Positions 57,341 through 64,000 of a stretch of DNA of 64,000 nucleotides are shown here, one piece after another. Made by a program: the position numbers and the translations under genes. Each line of letters begins with the position of its first letter. The stretch's first letter is position 1. Below the pieces are notes generated by a model. That model was not told where the DNA came from, did no database searches, and saw nothing but the letters and a program-made list of their open reading frames with translations. Source of the stretch: Usnea hakonensis (lineage: Eukaryota; Ascomycota; Lecanoromycetes; Lecanorales; Parmeliaceae); the NCBI GenBank assembly GCA_013423325.1, contig BLJB01000147.1, positions 62,001 through 126,000 on the forward strand, read 5' to 3'.

Positions 57341-59393
57341 GGTTCGCTCATTTGCGGCGTGGTGAAACAAGTGAAGTTTCGGAGGGCGGCTTTTGGGGCC
57401 ATGTGGCGTTGGCTTCTTCGTGCGTTCTGAAGCACTCTAGCTCGCCAAGGACCCAACTCAAGCGGGTGTACCCTCACCATCACTTTTCTCCAGACTTTCA
57501 TAAGCTTGCCAAAACAACAACTTGGCATAGAGGGTACGGGAAAGTTATCAGTTATGGGAATTCTCGGAACCTTTAATCGTCCTCCCTGAGTACTATTCGC
57601 TATATGAGCGGTTTCAGGGAAGACATTTGAGGGCAAAATGTCAAGAGGGCCAACCACCTCAAAAGCTACCCTTTCTTATCACTACGGCCCACCCCCCAAC
57701 ATTCGATCAACTCAACCATAAACCGCCAGAAATAGGGGCTGTATATCAATCTTCGGCTGGGGAGCTTCTACAAGCTCAACAGGAACCTCTACTACGTACA
57801 TGATATCCATGACTGTCATACGAATCTCCAAAGGGTGCCTCATGGAACGTTTCAAAGATGGCATCAGATATCTCCAACGCGCTGTATTTGCTCAGACGAG
57901 ACGACAAGGCTGTGAATTTGGAACCATCCAACGCGAAGATGGTGTGAGTCTCATCAATACGAGGTGTGCAATACTGAGGGCTTGAAATCTAGCCATTGCA
58001 CTGACGGAGTGACAGGTGGGCAGCCACAGAGGTGTTCGTTTCGGTTCTTGCCAAGCTTCCCCGATGTAACGTGGAGAAAAGCAAGGGTTTCGGCCTGGGA
58101 GGCCCCGATTCTGTGTTTCAAGATGTCGATCAACAATTGGCTATCTGTTGTCCATTTTTCTATGCACTATGAATTACTGTCTCTAGACTATTTACTTGAT
58201 TGTCTATTGAAATGACAAGCAGCATCAGCTGACTAGGAAAATTATGCTATACTATCGCAGAAACTGGGGTGGGGTTTTCACTTGTTATCGCTTGCGACAT
58301 ATATGGTCATATTCATGACCCCTCACTTTCAGGAATCAGGATTATTAACTTGTATTCGACCTTTATAAAACACGGGAGGAGGATTTGTAGAGTACTTTAT
58401 GGTCGAGAATTAAATTAGTAGATCCGAGGAAGTTAAAGTAGCCTGAGTAGACTACCGTATAAGCGATAAGCGCACAAATGGCGAAACATGGCGGCGCACC
58501 ATTGCATCATCACCTGCTTCATCTGCATCTCCCTCTCCAGCACGATACGATAGCCTCGGAAACCCCACCAACTGCGTGGGAAACATTATTACTTAGAATC
58601 CTGAGGATGAACATCAGCCAGGGATCAACGTGGAAGCTTCTATCGCAGCGTCGAAGAAAATCCCCTAGCGTCATGCATGATACCCTATCACATTCTGTTC
58701 TGGTCTGAGGTCTACTATGGCTCAGAAATCCTGTAGCAAGCCTCGGCATTTGTCACTGGGTCTGGATGTCCACCACTCATTATCAATGGATCCACAGCAA
58801 AAGCTCCTCACTGTGCGGCGCATGATTTCTTCGATAAAGTTGCTTGGATTTCTTGGCCCTCACACTGGGGTAGACTGCATTATTCTGAAACGTCAGCACG
58901 GCAGACCGCAGGCCGCGTCCGTCAGGCTTTCTAGTCTCTCGCTTCTTCTCCAAGAGTCGGCCCCACCCTAGACTTGTCCAAACATTCTTCCAGAACTGAC
59001 CAAAGACTGATTAGCTAGCCTTCTCACCCTAACTCAAAACGCCGAGGAAACGTAAGAGGATTCGCGCAAAGCTTTGCCTCCTTTGTGCGCATCTACTTTC
59101 TCCTCTTCTGGGAATTAGCGTCCGATGGATTGACGGTCAGAGTTATCAACAGGGAGTACTACTTAGTGTTGGGTGGCCTTTGGTGGGTGGTGGGGCTTTC
59201 GGAGAATTTGTTCTTTAAAGCAAGCCCTCCGGCGCATCTCTCAATGTTGCTCTCATGTGGCTGGCGCACTAGATTTCAAGTCGCCTCTGAGTCCTGGATG
59301 ATTGGCGCAACCATACAAGATGACTGCTCGTTCGTCAGTCAACAAGGAGAAGGTAATTCCTAGCGCACATGTATCGCTTCACAGAGTTGACTT
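57341..59393. other. Intergenic region without a supported gene
   Basis: About 2 kb with small open frames on both strands and no motif, splice chain or RNA. The last part is the promoter of the lectin-like gene. Confidence 0.5.
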
Positions 59394-61330
59394 ATGAATC
59401 AGTCGCCGGTCGACAAGGTAGACTACGAAGGTCTCCAACTCGATACAAGAGCCAGAGATAATCTAGATCCGCATTTGGACCAGTCGAAACCCCAAGGCTT
59501 CCTCGACGATGATTTCAATGACCATGGATTCTATCTCAACGAGAAGCAGGCACATACAGGAATCCCAATGGGTATTCCAACGTCTCCAGAAGGGACACTC
59601 AGCCCAATGTCACCAATGGGAGTAAAGGAGATCGATGACGGCCTTCGCCCCCCGCCGCCAGCGGAGAAGAGAATATGCGGTTTGCGACAAAAGCATTTCT
59701 GGGAGCTTCTTGGCCTCGTCGTAGCTATAGTTCTTGCCGCAACTATCATTGGCGGAGTAGTAGGCGGACTGCAATCGCGAAATGGAAAACCCTCCTCGTC
59801 CGGACAGCCGGCATCCAATGGTACTACGAACAATGCAACAAATGGCGCAGATAATGCCACATCCGTGCCCCTGCAGTAAGTCCACATTTGAAGCTGGGAG
59901 AAATCAGTGACCGACGAAATCATGTATTAGACAAGGAGATGTCGTGGCAGCGTCTCCACTCAATGTGATCTCTTATGATCAAGGCGGTTCCACTGCACAA
60001 AGCCAACAAGCTTTCCGGCTGTACTATCAAACAGTCCTCGGAAATATCAAGGAGGCCGTTTCTAACGGCATGAGTTCTTGGCAAAGTGCCTTGTAAGCCT
60101 TAAGAACCACAATATCAACATCCACTAACAGAGGGTCAGGCCTATTTTCACTGATGCGATCAATAATACCGGGCTTGCAACTGTGACTTACCTCAATGGT
60201 TCAAACCAGCAGGTGAACTTAATTCAATTCCTTATGTTGATTGACGCTTACTGTGAAAAAGGGAAGCATTTTCTATGTAGGAATGAACGGACTGTTGCAA
60301 GAAAAGAGAAAGATCTTTTCCAACACGGATTATTGGGAACCTGGCACTCTAAACAGCTTGAACTTCGCAGCCGTAGGAAATCTTTCCTTGCCTTCGGCGA
60401 CTCAGGACCCGGAAAATGATTGGGATGGCTATCGAATGGCAGCAGTCTACTCGGAAAATTTCCGTGCGGGACCGGGTATTCGGCTTTATTATCATGCGGA
60501 GAACCTGACAGGCCCAAGCTACGTGCAGGAATTGATTTGGGTCCAGAGCACCGACTCATGGACAAATGGAGCAAAGCTGCATAATCCGTGGCCAAGTTCT
60601 CACCTTGCAGCTACCATCGATGAGAGTACACAGATTTTGAGGTTGTTCTTTTCCACTGGTAAGAACACTCTACAAGAGGCCTGGATGTCCGTCTCGGACC
60701 CTACTGGAACGTACAAAAATGGTATGCACTATGCATTTGATCCTTTCACCGTCTCCGTTCCAAAGGTCAACAATTAAACCTAACATTGGCATTCCAGGCG
60801 CCAGCTTCCCAAATCTGCTCCCTTATAACAACGCCGATATAGCCGCTGTGTCCCAAAACGGATCAACCTACATCTACCACTACACCAGCGCCACCCCACC
60901 CACCATTCACGAATTAATCATCACCGGCATTCCGGGTTCAGTCAACAACCAAGAAGCCTACAATCTCAGCTCCCCTCTCGTGGCCAGCCCCAACCTCAAC
61001 ACCAACCAGTCAGGCGAAGTCTCGCTCTACCGGCCCCTCGCCGCCGCAAATAACGTCGTTCCAGGTCTTCCAGAGCAGATTTACGTCTTCTGGGCCGACA
61101 AGATTACAGGAGACCCGACCAACTCGATGAGTCTGAGCGGATTGAGCGAGTTGGTGGAAATCAGTAAAGCGGTTGTGAATGGGTCGTGGCCTGAATCGGC
61201 GGCTGTGCAGATTCAGGTTCCGCTCGGAAGTAAGAATTCGCAGCCGAGTCAGAAGAGGGCGGCGTCTCGTCTGCGGAGAAGGAGAGGAGCTCGTGGGTGG
61301 GGTTCGTGGTTTGGATCGGATAGGTGGTAG
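59394..61330 (+). CDS. Type II membrane protein with fucose-specific-lectin-like ectodomain
   Basis: Five exons (59394-59875, 59931-60092, 60140-60212, 60262-60721, 60798-61330) give 569 residues. The first about 100 residues are hydrophilic and Pro/Asp-rich (cytosolic), ending RQKHF. A single membrane helix at about 102-126 (FWELLGLVVAIVLAATIIGGVV) is followed by an Asn/Ser/Thr linker with NGT/NAT sequons. The rest (about 165-530) has repeated strands such as GIRLYYHAENLTGPSYVQELIW, WTNGAKLH and YIYHYTS that fit the six-bladed propeller of fungal fucose-specific lectins. The C-terminus is Arg-rich. A basic side after the membrane and sequons beyond it suggest an ER-lumen/outer-surface propeller. 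Ligand is unknown. Many ascomycetes carry such proteins with no assigned function. Confidence 0.86.
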
Positions 61331-61734
61331 GTGGTAATGTAGATTGTTCTTCGCTCGGGCTACCTGTGGTATTGGTGAATGACAAAATTTTAATAGTGCT
61401 GTGCAGGCCAAGGGAACAAGCGTACTACCCAGAAACGAATTAAAGAGCGTCCAGACAGCTGCGGTAAGAGGCCATTTTTCCCATACGAGGAATCTCCTGT
61501 GGACGCATCATCATTTTTTTAGCCATTTTTTAATCACACAATCTATACGAAATTAATCACCCCTATTACCTCTTTCCAAAAATATCGTCTTCGACCTTTA
61601 GAGTTCCTCACAGCATCCTAATCATAGCAAACACTCCTCCCTTCCAATAACAGCCCGTAAGCACATCCAGCCCCCCTTCCCCTCTCCCGCAAATCAACCC
61701 ACTCCCTCCATCCCCAAATACCTCTCCCGTACCC

Positions 61735-61756
61735 TCCCCCCCCCCCCCCCCCCACC

Positions 61757-61817
<61 letters not shown>

Positions 61818-61837
61818 ACACCCCCCCCCCCCCCCCC
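61735..61837. repeat. Interrupted poly-C tract of about 100 bp
   Basis: Nearly pure C on the plus strand with only three short interruptions. The opposite strand is poly-G and could form G-quadruplexes. The exact length may vary or be misassembled. Confidence 0.9.
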
Positions 61838-61980
61838 AACACCTTCACCCTGCCCTCATCGAACATCCCCACACCAATCCATCCCTCTCCACCTCCCTAC
61901 GCACAAATCGATACCGCACTACAGCCAGCCATGCTATAACTCTATTCGCGGTGGGAGGTATATGGCGTTTGGAGGAGAAG

Positions 61981-62052
61981 GGTGAGTGAGTGGGTGGGTG
62001 AGTGGGTGGGTGAGTGGGTGAGTGAGTGAGTGAGTGAGTGAGTGAGTGAGTA
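61981..62052. repeat. GAGT/GGGT tetranucleotide array
   Basis: About 17 units of GAGT and GGGT in a row, starting mixed and ending in a pure GAGT run, then AAGTAAATAGG. Typical microsatellite that grew by slippage. Confidence 0.9.
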
Positions 62053-62954
62053 AGTAAATAGGTGCTTGGACTATCTGTCTGATGGATGGGTGGAAGGAAG
62101 GGGCGGGAAGGAAGGGGTGGCGATGGATGGGAATGGATGGAAGGAAGGGGTGGCGAAGCGGGCTGTGGCGAAGGCGCCGGGGGGGGGGGGCGGGATACAT
62201 CCTTCAAAAGAATTGGCAACAAATAGATAGATATTTCGCATAGTGGACCGTGTGCATCGGATACGTATGCAGCCTACGGTTCTCCGGATGGAAAAAGGGG
62301 GAAACCCAAAAGCGTATATCTTGCGAAACGATATGAAAAATCCACCCCCCCCTCCCCTCGCCCCTCCTGCTGCTCTACTCTACTCTAAAAATAACACACA
62401 CGGTAGATTGATAGGTCGTTCGTTCGTTCTGGGGTATGGATGTAGGATGGTTGCGGGATGGTTGTGGGATATTATGGGTGGGATTGGGATGGTGATGGAA
62501 ATGGTATGTTTTGCGGTGCAGGTGGTGGGGAGACCATTTAGCACAATTGCCATTGCCATTGGGGCGTGGGAGATGATGCGGTTCGGAGACCCCGTGAGGG
62601 AGAAGGGGGACCAGGGATTCGTCTTGGAATGGGAAGGATTGGGGGGGGGGATAGATAGATACTTACTAATTAACGACGATGATGATAATTGGTTCTCAGG
62701 CAAATGTTATGGCTTTTTGCTGACTGACTGACTGTTCTAATTAGACAGGACTGTATCTCCCATCTTCTAATACTCCCCTGTCTAGGATGGACTAGTCCAT
62801 CTCTCTTTTCAAAATAGGATCTGAAGACACGAGTACTTATCAGACCAAGAGGTTTTCCATTATCAAGCACCCTATCCAAACTCCATCCTTTAATCTTCCA
62901 CGTCGTTGCACTCATGATACTTCTTCTACTTCGCACCTCGCTCATATTCTCTTT

Positions 62955-63690
62955 CTACGAAAGAGACGCTGCATAACCCACCGGCATCCTCGTCATGAAG
63001 ACGTTCTTGTACATACCATGCGCAGGCGGCCACTGGCTTAGATCCGTCTCCCAGCGCTCAATTTCCCGGAACCCATGCTTCAGATACAAGGGGTGTCCTT
63101 TGACCGTCGCAACCAGGAACCCGGGCACTTTGATCTCTTCGAGTTTGTCCGTTCCCCACTTGAGGAGCATTGAGCCCACGCCGCGGCGCTCATAGTCAGG
63201 TAGGGTGTTTAAAGCTTCGAGTTCTAATGGGCTTGGGGGTCAGTCATCTACTGATTGTGCACGGGAAGGAAGCACTGTGATCGGCTGATGCCGACTCACC
63301 CCACCATCTCGCATGACCCTTGATTCTGCGCTGAGCATCCTGGTTCTTGTCAAGGAATGGGCCCAATATGTCCATCCGCGCATCTGGGAATCCACTCGGC
63401 GCTTCCTCCCTGGCCCGGTCCCAGTCTTCGTCCGTCCTTGCCTTTGTATGTGCCCAGAAGGCACATCCAGCCATCCTGTCGTTGTTGTCCGTGTCGACGA
63501 TTTTGAGAGCGTGTTTGTCGGGGTCATCGACGGCCTTCTGGGCCGAGGCCACCATCTTGTCGAATCCGGCCTGGCTCACACCGTTTGGGTTTATGATGGC
63601 TCGGAAGGGGTTTCCTTTGAAGCTGGCCACGACGAGCGCGGCTGCCTCGTGTGTATCTTCCTTGGTCAGGGGACGCAATTCGAGTTGCAT
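62955..63690 (-). CDS. GNAT-family N-acetyltransferase
   Basis: Exons 63690-63300 and 63223-62955 with a 76-bp intron (GTGAGT...CATTAG) give 219 residues. The N-terminus MQLELRPLTKEDTHEAAALV is typical; an ATG 12 codons upstream is in frame but lacks conserved sequence. Motif A, the acetyl-CoA loop, is RRGVGSMLLKWG (143-154) after ELEALNTLPDYE, which needs the splice. The end, VATVKGHPLYLKHGFREIE, forms motif B. Family members in fungi acetylate small molecules, amines or peptides; no substrate can be inferred. It lies at the window edge beside simple-sequence DNA. Confidence 0.9.
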
Positions 63691-64000
63691 TGTGAGGCTT
63701 TGGGAGGAGCTTCTTGGTACTTGCAAAAAGATCTAACCTCAGGTATTTTATTTTATTTTTATTTTTTTAAGAAAAAAAGAGAGGTGAGTGTCGTAGAATA
63801 GACTCATGTTTAAATAGCAGACATTAATGAGTCACATACGGAGTAAGCTCGATAGGTACCCACTGACTGGTACATTGCACTTTGGTTGGTGCCTAAGGCC
63901 ACGCAACTTGGAGTAGTACGGCAAACGTGAGATTTCATGATCAGGCAGCGATCAATTGATGAATTGACGAATTTATTGGTGGATTGAGTGAGCTGTAGAA
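63691..64000. other. Acetyltransferase promoter and window end
   Basis: 310 bp with A/T-rich runs (about 63.74-63.78 kb) upstream of the GNAT gene. No other feature is visible. Confidence 0.45.

Larger units (their letters stand above)
61331..62954. other. Simple-sequence-rich intergenic region
   Basis: Dominated by the poly-C tract and G/T- and A/G-rich short tandem repeats, with a further G/GGAT-rich stretch at 62.43-62.66 kb. Frames crossing it are repeat artefacts (poly-Gly, poly-HSLT). No gene is supported. Confidence 0.6.

Noticed and set aside
61608..62222. Open frames with poly-Gly and repeated HSLT/PTHP across the poly-C and GAGT tracts
   Set aside because: They are translations of simple-sequence DNA without start context or homology.

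Overview
The window is nuclear DNA of a filamentous ascomycete (Pezizomycotina). Nearly every gene is split by short introns of about 47-150 bp with GTRNGT donors and CTRAY-type branch sites. The gene set includes a polyketide synthase remnant, a NACHT-ankyrin NLR-like gene, an ApsB/Mto1-type microtubule-organising protein and fungal housekeeping genes. I cannot place the class from this sequence alone. Exon boundaries are my own reading of splice signals, checked by phase continuity and family motifs; no database search was possible.

Region 1 (1-15.4 kb) is a secondary-metabolism neighbourhood. It holds a highly reducing PKS that has lost its KS and the front of its AT domain and runs off the left edge, a compact three-repeat Myb/SANT regulator, a P450 broken halfway, an SDR, a secreted FAD-linked oxidase, a complete P450 and a DHA2-type MFS exporter. 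The two regulatory spacers that serve the oxidase, the complete P450 and the exporter hold four arrays, each of three contiguous 11-bp repeats close to GGACCRGAYYR. I see these arrays nowhere else in the window, and they are the best candidate for an undescribed system here.

Region 2 (15.4-21.4 kb) carries a decayed NLR-like gene (N-terminal STAND domain, NACHT, ankyrin repeats) with stops and frameshifts. A 390-bp hAT-type MITE with 22-bp terminal inverted repeats and a perfect 8-bp target-site duplication is inserted in its ankyrin part.

Region 3 (21.4-39 kb) is dense housekeeping: AMMECR1-like protein, CaM kinase, COG3, mitoribosomal uS2m, a YMC-type mitochondrial carrier (with a 12-nt microexon), GRC3, eIF3k, folliculin-like LST7 and PDCD2/TSR4. 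Several pairs are divergent over short shared promoters or tightly convergent.

Region 4 (39-51 kb) is gene-poor. It contains a CCHC-knuckle gene with frame disruption, degenerate duplicated coding fragments, an 18-bp tandem repeat and twin poly-T tracts.

Region 5 (51-64 kb) holds apsB, a divergent Ecdysoneless/SGT1 gene, a type II membrane protein with a fucose-lectin-like ectodomain, a stretch of simple-sequence DNA and a GNAT acetyltransferase.
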